Origin: a virus
Strand: one strand, 5' to 3'
DNA length: 56,828 bases
IMG/VR virus record: IMGVR_UViG_3300025687_000053
Coordinates: 1-56,828 of that record
Shown here: piece by piece, positions 23,333 through 31,882 of the stretch
Layout: every line of letters begins with the position of its first letter
How positions within the stretch are numbered: the first letter of the stretch is position 1
The notes under the pieces: generated by a model
What the model was told of the DNA's origin: nothing
What the model saw: the letters and a program-made list of their open reading frames with translations, nothing else
The model's database searches: none
Translations under genes and position numbers: made by a program

Positions 23333-23632
23333 ATGATGTTAATTAATGCACTGGAGATAGTGTTTGAATTTAGGCACTTTCCAGAAGAAGAATTAAGAAA
23401 CCAGTACCCAGACGCAGTGACAAAATTTAGTTATGATGATTCACGTGGAAATATTAGTGTCCGAACACTTAACAACAAAGAGGACGTATTTGATAATCCC
23501 CACAGGGTTTTGATTCTAAAGTATTTGCCTGAATGGTTTGATTTTAAATTGTTTCGAATATATCTAATCCAATACCTAACAAACGATGATAAAGACACTA
23601 ACGATACGAAACTTCCAGAGTCACAAGCGTAG
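23333..23632 (+). CDS. Hypothetical protein (99 aa)
   Basis: The 99-residue protein contains an aromatic-rich middle (PEWFDFKLFRIYLIQYL) and an acidic end. It overlaps the Rad50-like gene by 47 bases in another frame. No motif or family is recognised. Its place between resolvase and Rad50 genes suggests a recombination-linked role (inference). Confidence 0.55.
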   Translation: MMLINALEIVFEFRHFPEEELRNQYPDAVTKFSYDDSRGNISVRTLNNKEDVFDNPHRVLILKYLPEWFDFKLFRIYLIQYLTNDDKDTNDTKLPESQA

Positions 23633-24641
23633 CAAACTGGTATTGCATAAAGGGTTGAACGTTATCATTGGTGAAAGTGATAGCGGGAAGTCAGCTATAC
23701 TACGGGCTTTGCGTTGGGTAATTGCCAACAAACCATCGGGGGACGCTTATCGTCGTCGTGTGGGTGGTACTGTGTTTGATACGGATGTGAAAATTGTTAC
23801 GGATAACGGCACGGTGAAAAAGGTTAAGGGAAAGGGAGTGAACCTGTACCAGTTAGATGACCAAGTGTTTAAGGCGTTCGGAAAGGATATACCAAAGGAG
23901 GTGCAAGATTGTTTGAATATGTACGAAACAAACATCCAAAGACAGTTAGACACCCCGTTTCTGTTGAGTGATAGTCCCGGCGTTGTTGCCCAGCATTTTA
24001 ACAAGGTGGCGAACCTTGATAAGATAGACAAAGGACAAACCAACATCCAACGAGAAATCAGTACACTAAATAAAGATATTAAGTACATTGACGGGGAGAT
24101 TGAAAGTAAGAAAACCCAGTTAACCGAGTTCCCCAACCTTAAAATGCTTGACAGGAAAATCAAACAGGTTGAACGTAAGCAAGAGAAACTTGACAAGATA
24201 GATGACGAGGGTGTTGCGTTGCAAAGTTTAACTAATGACCTTAGCAACATAGAAGGGGAGTTGGTGAAGTATGGTGATGTTGAGACCGCCCTTAATGACA
24301 TTTATGATTTGATGGCGCTGCAGGATAGTCTTGGTGGTAAGATGGAGGATTACCACAATCTGAGTGATTTAGGCAAAGCAATAGTAAAGACCACCAACAA
24401 GATCAATGCCTTACAAAACACCATTAAAGCGGAAGGGGAGATAGACGAGGTGCTTAAATTACACAACAGCCTTAAAGAAAAGGACACCCAGTTATCGCAA
24501 TTAGAAAAACTATACAAGGATACCATATCTACAACAAAATCCCTCACAGAGGAGGAATTAAAGTTAGGTAAATTAGAGGAAGAATATCATAAGAACTTCC
24601 CAGACATTTGCCCATTGTGTAATCATACAACCAAACGATGA
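23586..24641 (+). CDS. N-terminal half of a Rad50/SbcC ATPase ending at the zinc hook
   Basis: The first ~160 residues are the N-terminal Rad50-type ATPase lobe with Walker A GESDSGKS at 29-36 and a Q-loop region. Residues ~160-335 are a long coiled coil. The protein then stops nine residues after the first cysteine of a CPLC zinc hook (C342, C345). In a normal Rad50 the chain would turn back here into the second coil. The matching C-terminal half is encoded separately at 25771 and 26006, with SbcD between them, so this is a split Rad50. Confidence 0.85.
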   Translation: MIKTLTIRNFQSHKRSKLVLHKGLNVIIGESDSGKSAILRALRWVIANKPSGDAYRRRVGGTVFDTDVKIVTDNGTVKKVKGKGVNLYQLDDQVFKAFGKDIPKEVQDCLNMYETNIQRQLDTPFLLSDSPGVVAQHFNKVANLDKIDKGQTNIQREISTLNKDIKYIDGEIESKKTQLTEFPNLKMLDRKIKQVERKQEKLDKIDDEGVALQSLTNDLSNIEGELVKYGDVETALNDIYDLMALQDSLGGKMEDYHNLSDLGKAIVKTTNKINALQNTIKAEGEIDEVLKLHNSLKEKDTQLSQLEKLYKDTISTTKSLTEEELKLGKLEEEYHKNFPDICPLCNHTTKR

Positions 24642-24907
24642 AGAAATTAGTATATATCCTGACCGTACACGGTGACATCTACCGACCTCAAGAACCAAAT
24701 GTACAAGACCCCACAAAGGTTGCCGGGTATTATCACCCAGTTTGTCTGATTAAGAAATTATTATTTGGTAGATGGCAGATTGATTACTTCTGTCCAAAGG
24801 TAGCGTGTGTGAATGGTGGTATTTCGCGAGGTGATGAAAATACACCAAATATCAGACTCATACTTTACCCAAACGGAATTCAACAAATACGTTATGAAAA
24901 GGACTAA
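24638..24907 (+). CDS. Hypothetical protein (89 aa) inside the Rad50-Mre11 operon
   Basis: The gene is ATGA-coupled to the Rad50 N-half and overlaps the SbcD start by 14 bases. It encodes a compact protein with two predicted strands at each end and three cysteines (YFCPKVACVNGG). No family is recognised. Confidence 0.6.
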   Translation: MKKLVYILTVHGDIYRPQEPNVQDPTKVAGYYHPVCLIKKLLFGRWQIDYFCPKVACVNGGISRGDENTPNIRLILYPNGIQQIRYEKD

Positions 24908-25784
24908 AAAGAAAACCTTTAAACGAGCAGACCTCATATTGTGCGCTGACATACACCTTATGGAGAACAAACCCGTATGCAGAACGGATGACTTTGTTAC
25001 AGAGACACAATGGAAAAAGATGAATTGGTTATGTGAATTGCAAAACACACATGATTGCCAAGTGATGCACGCTGGTGATTTGTTTCATTATTGGAAGCCG
25101 AGTCCTTGGTTGTTGTCAAAGGCGTTGAATTATTTACCTATGAATATGATGTCTTGTTATGGCAATCACGATTTACCCCAACACAATTATGAGTTAAAAG
25201 AAAAAAGTGGTCTGTATGTTTTAGAACAAGCAGGAGCAATTCAGATAGATGGTGGTCACTGGGGTGCGGATGGTCCAGGCATTGTTGATATTATTGATGA
25301 GCGTCGGATTGGTATGGTTCACATCATGACATACCAAGGCAAAGAACCATATCCAGGCTGCACAGCACCAAAGGGGGCTACGCTATTACGCCAGTACCCT
25401 GAATATGATTTGATAGTTACGGGAGACAATCACAAACCATTCGTAGAAGAACATGAGGGGAGGTTACTGGTAAATCCTGGCTCATTATTTAGGACAACGG
25501 CTGCACAATTTGATTACAAACCCCGTGTCTATTTATGGTATGCTGAAACAAACACCGTAGAAGCTGTCTATGTACCAATAGAGGAGGGCGTAATTAGCAG
25601 GGAACATATAGAGAAGGTTGGAGAACGTAATGATAGAATCGACGCGTTCATTAACACCCTCAACGACGACTGGGAAGCTAAGATGAGTTTTGAAGAAAAT
25701 ATTGAACGATTTAAGGAAGAGAATAATGTAAGTGATAAAGTAATGAAAATAATCTATAAAGCAATTGACAATGGCACTAACTGA
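24894..25784 (+). CDS. SbcD/Mre11-like nuclease with an N-terminal RTKKK tag
   Basis: The start at ATG 24894 gives 296 residues. The enzyme is a calcineurin-type metallophosphoesterase: CADIHL (D-x-H), HAGDLFH, CYGNHD, and later VTGDNHKP, which together supply the two-metal site. Preceding these is the tag MKRTKKK plus a degenerate second copy (FKRA). It should form the nuclease subunit of the Rad50-Mre11 complex with the split Rad50 proteins on either side. It overlaps the next gene by 14 bases. Confidence 0.88.
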   Translation: MKRTKKKTFKRADLILCADIHLMENKPVCRTDDFVTETQWKKMNWLCELQNTHDCQVMHAGDLFHYWKPSPWLLSKALNYLPMNMMSCYGNHDLPQHNYELKEKSGLYVLEQAGAIQIDGGHWGADGPGIVDIIDERRIGMVHIMTYQGKEPYPGCTAPKGATLLRQYPEYDLIVTGDNHKPFVEEHEGRLLVNPGSLFRTTAAQFDYKPRVYLWYAETNTVEAVYVPIEEGVISREHIEKVGERNDRIDAFINTLNDDWEAKMSFEENIERFKEENNVSDKVMKIIYKAIDNGTN

Positions 25785-26019
25785 AAAAGACCTACTGAAA
25801 AAGAAACAGGAACTGGAGACTGCTAAGAGCACAGTTGCTGAACTTACTGGTGAAAAGAACACCCTGTTAAAACGGTTGGAAAAGGAGTACGGGTGCAAAG
25901 ATATCCGTGAGGCCCGTAAGAAAATCAAAACCATGCAGACGGGGGCGGAGACCCTTGAAAAGGAAATCGAAACCAAAACCCAAGAGATTGAGGACAAATA
26001 CTTTAATGATGAAGATTAG
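25771..26019 (+). CDS. Small coiled-coil protein, probable middle piece of split Rad50
   Basis: The start at ATG 25771 gives 82 residues that form an almost unbroken coiled coil (LLKKKQELETAKSTVAEL, then KIKTMQTGAETLEKEIE). It carries one cysteine (YGCKD) and no hook motif CxxC. It overlaps SbcD by 14 bases and the C-terminal Rad50 half by 14 bases. Its place and shape suggest part of the returning Rad50 coil made as a separate chain (inference). Confidence 0.6.
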   Translation: MALTEKDLLKKKQELETAKSTVAELTGEKNTLLKRLEKEYGCKDIREARKKIKTMQTGAETLEKEIETKTQEIEDKYFNDED

Positions 26020-26620
26020 CGACATACGTAGTAAAGCAGACCGACTGCAAGGAAGGTACGACCAAATCTCACAGGACATCACCAACCTAAAAGAAGAACG
26101 TGTTGTTAAGGAAGAATCCTTACGATTACATGAGGAGGCTAAAACAGTTGTGCAGCAGGTTGCTATAAAGACCCAAGAGCAACTCCAATACCATATAAGT
26201 GACATCACCAGTTTGGCACTGGAGGCCGTGTTTCCTGAACCCTACAAATTGGAACTAAAGTTTGAAACCCGTCGTAATAAGACTGAGTGTGATATATTGT
26301 TTACCCGTGACGGACTAGAGATAGATCCATTAGAAGCTAGCGGTGGTGGTGTGGTAGATGTGGCTGCCTTTGCCTTACGAATAGCTAGTTGGTCACTATC
26401 CCAAAATAAAACACGCCCGACCATTATACTAGACGAGCCGTTGAAGTGGGTCAGTGAAGGTTTAAAGGAAAGTGCGGCAAGTATGTTAAAACAAGTGAGT
26501 GCGAAACTGGGTATACAGTTCATCGTCGTCACGCATGAACCAAAGTTAACCCAGTATGCAGACAAGATATTTGAGGTGAAGAAAAAAAGGAAAGTCAGCT
26601 CAACACGTGAACTGACTTAA
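26006..26620 (+). CDS. C-terminal half of a Rad50/SbcC ATPase
   Basis: The start is at ATG 26006 (or 26009). The ~204 residues begin with a coiled coil (1-70) and end with the C-terminal ABC lobe. The signature region is EASGGGVVDVAAFALR, Walker B is TIILDEPLKWV, and the switch histidine lies in FIVVTHEP. It completes the ATPase formed with the N-half at 23586. The C-terminus is basic (KKKRKVSS). The last codons overlap a hairpin that could end leftward transcription. Confidence 0.85.
   Translation: MMKISDIRSKADRLQGRYDQISQDITNLKEERVVKEESLRLHEEAKTVVQQVAIKTQEQLQYHISDITSLALEAVFPEPYKLELKFETRRNKTECDILFTRDGLEIDPLEASGGGVVDVAAFALRIASWSLSQNKTRPTIILDEPLKWVSEGLKESAASMLKQVSAKLGIQFIVVTHEPKLTQYADKIFEVKKKRKVSSTRELT
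26582..26618 (-). terminator. Candidate terminator for the late operon
   Basis: AAGTCAG (26592-26598) and CTGACTT (26612-26618) form a perfect 7-bp stem. Read on the minus strand it is followed by TTCC and seven Ts (RNA TTTTTTT from 26588-26582). It lies about 70 bases past the last late gene (stop 26685), inside the end of the plus-strand Rad50 C-half gene. Confidence 0.45.
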
Positions 26621-26684
26621 TCCAAAACGATAACATGAGTATAAGGTAGGCGATAACAAATATACATTAATCACTTTTCTGAGT

Positions 26685-27158
26685 TTACAAAGTGCTCACA
26701 TCAAAACATGGACACTCTTTACGCCAATCAATTTTATCAATAATCCCATCCCCATTTATATCAGGTGAAAGGTCGCGGTGACCATACAAAGGAACATCGC
26801 CTCCAGGAATCATAGCCTGCAACTTTTTAATCTCTTCTGCCATCGCCTTTTTCTGTTCAGGGGTTCTGGTATCCTTAGCCTTCCCGTGTTTGTCTAAGCC
26901 ACCCACGTAGCAGATGGCTATCGTACCTATATTGAAGTTCTCTCCACCAAACTTTTTGAAGTTAGCATGGGCTCCTTGTCTTTCCAAAGAACGACCATCC
27001 TCAACCGTGCCATCGAGCTTGATTACTTTATGGTAACCAATATCGCTGAAACCCCGTTCTAAATGCCAACGCCTGATTGTAGATGCGTCTATGTCTTTCC
27101 CTTCATGGGTTGCAGAACAATGCACTACAATGCCCACATCAATTTTTCTTTTAATCAT
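26685..27158 (-). CDS. Endolysin: N-acetylmuramoyl-L-alanine amidase (T7 lysozyme type)
   Basis: The start at 27158 (157 residues) is chosen because the frame upstream is read from the holin gene. The sequence keeps the zinc amidase site: H13 (VVHCSA), Y42 (GYHKV), H127 (YGHRDLSPDI), and K147-x-C149 near the end (KECPCF), the same K-x-C spacing as T7 lysozyme. It cuts the bond between muramic acid and L-alanine in peptidoglycan at lysis. It has no signal peptide and is ATGA-coupled to the holin, so it relies on holin pores. Confidence 0.9.
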   Translation of the reverse strand: MIKRKIDVGIVVHCSATHEGKDIDASTIRRWHLERGFSDIGYHKVIKLDGTVEDGRSLERQGAHANFKKFGGENFNIGTIAICYVGGLDKHGKAKDTRTPEQKKAMAEEIKKLQAMIPGGDVPLYGHRDLSPDINGDGIIDKIDWRKECPCFDVSTL

Positions 27159-27361
27159 TTGGATTGGTTGTTCTGTTTCTGTTTCCGTTTTACTTCCCTG
27201 TGACCTACTGCTATCATCCCCCACACGCCCAGCAGCGCCAATAGGTAATTTCCTGTCACCTCGTTGATGGCTCCTGTATTTAAAAGGTAACCAACGGTCA
27301 AGGAAGCTGTCAAGCCAATCTGTGTTTTTCGTCCATTTAACCATGCTAATGCTTTTTTCAT
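27155..27361 (-). CDS. Holin (68 aa, two membrane helices)
   Basis: The protein has a basic N-terminus with NGRKTQ, a hydrophobic helix (~13-30, IGLTASLTVGYLL), a loop, a second helix (~38-54, YLLALLGVWGMIAVG) and a lysine-rich tail (KRKQKQ). The size and topology fit a class II holin. It overlaps the endolysin by four bases and the amidohydrolase by four, forming a tight lysis cassette. Confidence 0.8.
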   Translation of the reverse strand: MKKALAWLNGRKTQIGLTASLTVGYLLNTGAINEVTGNYLLALLGVWGMIAVGHREVKRKQKQNNQSK

Positions 27362-28434
27362 ATGTTTAAGAATTTGTGAGTGTTTTCCCTTGCTATCTTA
27401 TCAAATATCTGTACACCAATTTTCCTACGCAAACCAATTGACCATTCTGCTTCCGTTGTTTCTGATAGGTTCATATACCAATCCGAGCCAAATAAAATGC
27501 GGTCATGCAAGAACTCAAATTTAGGCTCAGTCATTAAGGTAAACAAAACATCAGCCGCAAAATCTTTGTTAGCTGTAAAGCTGATGTCCATGTACACATT
27601 CTTATGGACAGCCATTATATTGATGATTTTATTTAACAGGTTGTTTTCATTACTCGGTTGCTTCAACCATTGTTCCCATTCCTTACTGCCACCAGCATGC
27701 GCCAAGCATATTTTAAGCCCCGGAAACTTAGCAGCTACCTTCGCCCAGTTGTCTGGATTCGTAAATTTATCACAATTGCCTTTCCTACCCAATTTCTTCT
27801 CATACTCATCAAACGGCAATAACAACCAATCCAATTCTGATTTACTGCCTTTGTAGTGTACGGGGTTTCCATAGGTGCAATGTGAGATGATTGGTATGTT
27901 TCTTTCTTGACACTTCTCGTAAATGTATTCGTAACGTGCGTCCTGCGGCCATGTTCCTAGCGGTGGGTACATTTTAACACCCGTCCAACCACGTTTCAAA
28001 ACAAAGTCATCAAAGAAGTTATCGCAATTCTCATCCCTGCAATCCGCCATATAAAACGGTAGTACCTTTTCGGGAAAAATTTTCCGTAAGCTATCTAATG
28101 CCAAAAGACTTTGTAAGTAGGTACGACGACATCTACCCGCACCCATATGATGCATATTCATCATTAAGGCTACGAACTTGGTCGTGCTAGGGTAGTAAGC
28201 ACGAACATCGTTAAACAATTCCATCTCGCTACCAATACGACTTGCTTTAACGAACGTCAACAGTTTATCCAACGCATCTTTGTTAGAAAATGGGTTGAGG
28301 TTATGCAGCACCCCACTAAGTAGCTTGAAACCAATCTTTGTATTTGCTATCTTTGCTAGTACTTTGTTAGGAAACCCAACTGGAATATCTAAGTGTGATA
28401 GCAGGTGCGTGTGTGCGTTTATGATTGGCTTCAT
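27358..28434 (-). CDS. Amidohydrolase-family metal hydrolase in the lysis cassette
   Basis: This 358-residue TIM-barrel protein has the complete metal-binding set of the amidohydrolase_2 group: H8 and H10 (NAHTH), possibly carbamylated K154 (GVKMY), H185 (ISHCTYG), H246 (LAHAGG) and D318 (FGSDWY). It overlaps both the spanin-like gene (adjacent) and the holin (4 bases). An amidohydrolase is unusual in a lysis cassette. Possible roles are cleaving a cell-wall amide, detoxifying a host metabolite, or an unrelated metabolic task. Substrate unknown. Confidence 0.85.
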   Translation of the reverse strand: MKPIINAHTHLLSHLDIPVGFPNKVLAKIANTKIGFKLLSGVLHNLNPFSNKDALDKLLTFVKASRIGSEMELFNDVRAYYPSTTKFVALMMNMHHMGAGRCRRTYLQSLLALDSLRKIFPEKVLPFYMADCRDENCDNFFDDFVLKRGWTGVKMYPPLGTWPQDARYEYIYEKCQERNIPIISHCTYGNPVHYKGSKSELDWLLLPFDEYEKKLGRKGNCDKFTNPDNWAKVAAKFPGLKICLAHAGGSKEWEQWLKQPSNENNLLNKIINIMAVHKNVYMDISFTANKDFAADVLFTLMTEPKFEFLHDRILFGSDWYMNLSETTEAEWSIGLRRKIGVQIFDKIARENTHKFLNI

Positions 28435-28824
28435 CTATTGATCTTTAATTATTATCTTATCAATCTTTTTCTCTATACGTTCTGCAAACGCCCTAAACTC
28501 TTTATGTATAGCCTGAGCATATAAGTCAGATGCTTTCTTTTCTAGTTTGGTTTCCAGTGCTTTGATATTGTCCGTATGTTCTTTGTCTTTCTCATCAGAA
28601 CGTTGCTGCACCAAATGAATGTCTTTTTCACATTGAGTTTTACAATCAAGGAGTTCTTTTTCATGGGTTTCTTTGACTTCTTTTAGCTCTTTGTCTAAAC
28701 GCTTACCCAAGGCTTCAATTTCTTCTTTCCTTTTGGTGTTGTTGTTGCGGGTGTTCCAGTAAAAGCCCGCTACCGTAATAAGTGCAACAACACTTGGTAA
28801 ACTCAATTGCATTAATTCATCCAT
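28435..28824 (-). CDS. Spanin-like membrane coiled-coil protein (129 aa)
   Basis: An N-terminal membrane helix (residues ~8-24, LPSVVALITVAGFYW) is followed by a coiled coil over most of the remaining length, rich in Lys and Glu. This is the layout of an inner-membrane spanin, which fuses inner and outer membranes at lysis. No outer-membrane partner with a lipobox was found beside it. The alternative is a second holin. It sits directly upstream of the amidohydrolase. Confidence 0.7.
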   Translation of the reverse strand: MDELMQLSLPSVVALITVAGFYWNTRNNNTKRKEEIEALGKRLDKELKEVKETHEKELLDCKTQCEKDIHLVQQRSDEKDKEHTDNIKALETKLEKKASDLYAQAIHKEFRAFAERIEKKIDKIIIKDQ

Positions 28825-30068
28825 TATACTAATCCTTTAAATTTATCAACAATATATTCACGCATTGTTTTGGTTGCCCAACTTGCGTCTAGTCCTAAAT
28901 ACCCTTGAGCTGTTGCACCTACTACTGTATCAAACCAAGTAAATGTTGAATCATTTGTAATATCATCGTAAATGCTTCCTTTACCCGATTTCAAATAAGT
29001 ATTAACAGCAGCATTATGTGATTCAAATACATCAGTCAATTTAACTTCTGCATCATCCACATCAGGGGAAGTCCCGTTCATTAACATAATAGCTGCACAA
29101 TTTGATTGCAATTGGTGGAGGATGTTATCTCTGCGCCTCTGTCCCTCATCATTCTGCTTTTTGCGTGTATCGTATTTCTTTGTGGTGACTTTCTTATTCT
29201 TATGGTCATTCCCTTTTGTGTCTTTCCATGTGCGGGTTTTTTCTCGCTCTGTGATTGTTCTTGCCGCTGGTATAGGTTCACTTTCATCAGCTGTCCAATT
29301 GTGCTCAACCTTTAACACTAAAGTCCCCTTGTCGTTTTCATCCACATAGTTATGATAATATTCTACCAAACCAATTAAACCATCAACGCCAATCTGTTCT
29401 ACTTTATGCAACCTACACCCACTTTTCAAATCAGTAATATAATTAATCACCGTGTGATCCATTGAGCTGTATTGCGCCAGTTCTACAATAACCGCTTCAG
29501 CGGTACAACAAACATCTCCATCTGCTACCTCTGCTGCATAAGTACCTAGTCTTTCTATTTGTGTAGCTCTGCTAATTCTATCAATATGCGTTTTAGCATG
29601 TTCCAATTGTTTAGCTTCATCAGGGTAAATGGTATCACGTTCTGCCTTGGTTATTACGAATAACTCTGATGCCGTTTTTTGAGAAGCTTCACTCAAGTTC
29701 TCTAAGCCCTCAGCAGCAACATAAGTTTCTGCCCAGTCTCTTAATGCTAAATAGGTTAATTCACCAGCGTTACATAAATGGTACATCAAGTGTACATCCG
29801 TAACATCAGTATCACCCTCGGCTTGGAAATCGTGTTCATCATCAACCACCTTCACAATATCTTGTGTATTAAACCGTAACACCCATCTGCCACCTTCCAA
29901 ATCTCCTTTATCATCAGGTTTAATGCCCCCATGCTGTTCAAATGGCATATAGTAATAAATATCACCTAAACAAAACCTTCTCGATTGTGCTGTAAGGTTT
30001 GTAGAGTCTAAAGATTTCAAGGCTGTTATATCAGCCGAATATACGTTTGTTTTAACTGCTATTTTCAT
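28824..30068 (-). CDS. Hypothetical protein (414 aa), tail or lysis region
   Basis: The protein has no signal peptide or membrane helix. It contains a mixed beta-rich first third, a central helical region (~110-190) and a KNKKVTTKKYDTRKKQN basic linker (~280-300), and ends with TMREYIVDKFKGLV. It overlaps the 315-residue signal-peptide gene by four bases. No motif identifies it. Its position next to tail fibres and the spanin suggests a virion or host-interaction role (inference). Confidence 0.6.
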   Translation of the reverse strand: MKIAVKTNVYSADITALKSLDSTNLTAQSRRFCLGDIYYYMPFEQHGGIKPDDKGDLEGGRWVLRFNTQDIVKVVDDEHDFQAEGDTDVTDVHLMYHLCNAGELTYLALRDWAETYVAAEGLENLSEASQKTASELFVITKAERDTIYPDEAKQLEHAKTHIDRISRATQIERLGTYAAEVADGDVCCTAEAVIVELAQYSSMDHTVINYITDLKSGCRLHKVEQIGVDGLIGLVEYYHNYVDENDKGTLVLKVEHNWTADESEPIPAARTITEREKTRTWKDTKGNDHKNKKVTTKKYDTRKKQNDEGQRRRDNILHQLQSNCAAIMLMNGTSPDVDDAEVKLTDVFESHNAAVNTYLKSGKGSIYDDITNDSTFTWFDTVVGATAQGYLGLDASWATKTMREYIVDKFKGLV

Positions 30069-31012
30069 CTTGTATAGTGTTGGAGTGAAATCCTACTCAT
30101 GGAGGTCACTGTTGTTGTTATTCCTTTATTTGCATTGAATGTGATGTTGTACCCGTACCCAGTGCCCAATGGAGGAGGTAAACTAGCTCCATCGGCAAAC
30201 GTTATCAGCAAGGCTTGTTGATTTGTTCCGCTTGTAGTTCCTTCCGGCAGTACGACTGTATTGGTGGTTACGAAACCACTTAACGGGTTCTTAAGAGAAA
30301 CGTCTACCCCTACTACATCATTATTATTCTTGCCTGTATAATCAAATATCACACGCCATATATGGGCCTGTCCAGCTATTAAGTTTTCCCATACTGTTTT
30401 ATGTACACTATCCCAAATTAGTGTGTCATTAGGAAATAATATATTTTGAGGCCATTCATTTGTGGGACTTGAGGATAAGTCAAGGGCTGCCGTCCCATAA
30501 TCAACTATAGAATCCACTCCGGGCGTTAATGTAAAAGAAGGATCAACGCCACCGGAACCGTTTACTTTAACCTTGCCGTCTACCCTATTGGATAGGAATA
30601 TAGTGGTATCAAGTTTGCGTTTAAGGCTATCGCTGATTACTATTTTTATACTATCCTTTGTGTAGTAATTTTCAGCTAAATTGGTTGAGTCGTTTACAAA
30701 CCTACTGTCTAATAAAGCTAAGAATGAACTGTCACTAATAATACGATTATCAAAATATGTAATGACTTCATTCAGCCTATTGGAGTCTGCTATGATCCTG
30801 CTACTATTCAAATCAATCAATGCTTGCCAATAAGAAGCAGGTTGTCCACCAAGACTGTCAGCATTACCCACTGACCCGCCTCCACTACCGCTTACACGGG
30901 AACTATCTGCATACTCTGCCTCTGGTACGGGTGGGTCGAGGTTTATCAATGTTTGTCCAACCGCAAAATGTACGGCCAACAAAACGCCTAATATTAATAG
31001 AAACTTTTTCAT
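30065..31012 (-). CDS. Fibre-like protein with a Sec signal peptide (315 aa)
   Basis: The first 19 residues are a typical signal peptide (MKKFLLILGVLLAVHFAVG), followed by Q20, as in the Bacteroidota Q+1 rule. The mature part opens with a GSGGGSVGNADSLGGQPASYW segment, a motif common in tail-fibre stalks (A-D-S/T-L-x-G-x-PASYW). It continues with a repetitive D/S/N-rich region with many DSN spacings and ends in a beta-rich head. It is the last of four adjacent signal-peptide genes. Confidence 0.7.
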   Translation of the reverse strand: MKKFLLILGVLLAVHFAVGQTLINLDPPVPEAEYADSSRVSGSGGGSVGNADSLGGQPASYWQALIDLNSSRIIADSNRLNEVITYFDNRIISDSSFLALLDSRFVNDSTNLAENYYTKDSIKIVISDSLKRKLDTTIFLSNRVDGKVKVNGSGGVDPSFTLTPGVDSIVDYGTAALDLSSSPTNEWPQNILFPNDTLIWDSVHKTVWENLIAGQAHIWRVIFDYTGKNNNDVVGVDVSLKNPLSGFVTTNTVVLPEGTTSGTNQQALLITFADGASLPPPLGTGYGYNITFNANKGITTTVTSMSRISLQHYTR

Positions 31013-31013
31013 G

Positions 31014-31421
31014 TTAGTATTGTTTAATATTCAATATTACTTTGATTGTTCCTCCCGTCATACTATTCTTGGAAAATATGATTGGAATGTACTTAAAAGG
31101 AAGCCCATCTTTTGGCAACCCGATTGAAACATTTGCTGTATCAATAGTATACGGCAATTGTGTGCTTGGTATCTCCACATACAACTCCTGCAAATCATTT
31201 GTCTCGTAAACATTGAAAGAACCATCGGGGGTTCCCACTACATCTTTATAAATAACCTGCAAACCCATCAACGCGTCGACCTTGTATTTGCTTTCAATGT
31301 AGAACGTGTCTACAGCAGACATGGTTGATATGTCTATTTCTGTTGAACCCCTTTTTATCTCTGTTTGGCTATACGCTGTCAGGGTAAGCAGCAGTAATAC
31401 GCCCATAAATAGTCTTTTCAT
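31014..31421 (-). CDS. Small secreted protein with a Q+1 signal peptide (135 aa)
   Basis: The start at 31421 is supported by AGGAG just upstream on the minus strand and by the signal peptide that begins there (MKRLFMGVLLLLTLTAYS, then Q19). The mature ~117 residues look like a beta-sandwich (strands around TFYIESKYKV and VEIPSTQLPYTI). It lies one base from the fibre-like gene. It could be a cell-surface or fibre-tip protein. Function unknown. Confidence 0.65.
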   Translation of the reverse strand: MKRLFMGVLLLLTLTAYSQTEIKRGSTEIDISTMSAVDTFYIESKYKVDALMGLQVIYKDVVGTPDGSFNVYETNDLQELYVEIPSTQLPYTIDTANVSIGLPKDGLPFKYIPIIFSKNSMTGGTIKVILNIKQY

Positions 31422-31434
31422 GGCTTCTCCTGTG

Positions 31435-31836
31435 TTATTTGTTATACGGTATAATAGTATCCCAGCCGGAGTAAGTTTGCAGGCTGTCGATGAAAGTTTC
31501 ATATACTGGGTAAATCAATGAATCTAAGTACCCTTGCTCAAAACATAACCGCAAATTATTGACAATAGTATTTGTTCCATCTTTATAGGGTAGTACATCC
31601 CCATTTCCATTCCTTGCGGCTGTTGGGTTTATCTTACTCATCATTTCTACTGTTACACAACTATCGTTTCCAAAACCAGTAATTGCTCTAAATTGGAAAA
31701 ATAGGCTATCTGTTGATACGCCTACGTTGGTTGATACTTCGTCAAGTACTACATTCCCTTTCTGAGCAAATGTAGGTTTGTTAATCACGATTATGTTTAA
31801 CGTGATTGCTAAAATTAAAACCATTGTCTTTTTCAT
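31435..31836 (-). CDS. Small secreted protein with a Q+1 signal peptide (133 aa)
   Basis: The predicted signal peptide runs to A24 (…NKPTFA) and is followed by Q25. The mature ~109 residues contain two cysteines (SCVTVEM, LRLCFEQ) that could pair outside the cell, and an N/G-rich loop. No known family. The gene lies between two other signal-peptide genes and overlaps neither. Confidence 0.65.
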   Translation of the reverse strand: MKKTMVLILAITLNIIVINKPTFAQKGNVVLDEVSTNVGVSTDSLFFQFRAITGFGNDSCVTVEMMSKINPTAARNGNGDVLPYKDGTNTIVNNLRLCFEQGYLDSLIYPVYETFIDSLQTYSGWDTIIPYNK

Positions 31837-31882
31837 ATTGTCAAATTTTTAGTAAATATACGAATTTTAAATTTTTCTATTA

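Noticed and set aside
26635-26649. A 4-codon frame after the leader-like sequence at 26623
   Set aside because: Too short to support as a gene; noted only as a possible relic of a lost gene.
28435-28824. This gene as the holin
   Set aside because: It has one membrane helix and a long coiled coil, which fits a spanin better; the 68-residue protein next to the endolysin has two helices.
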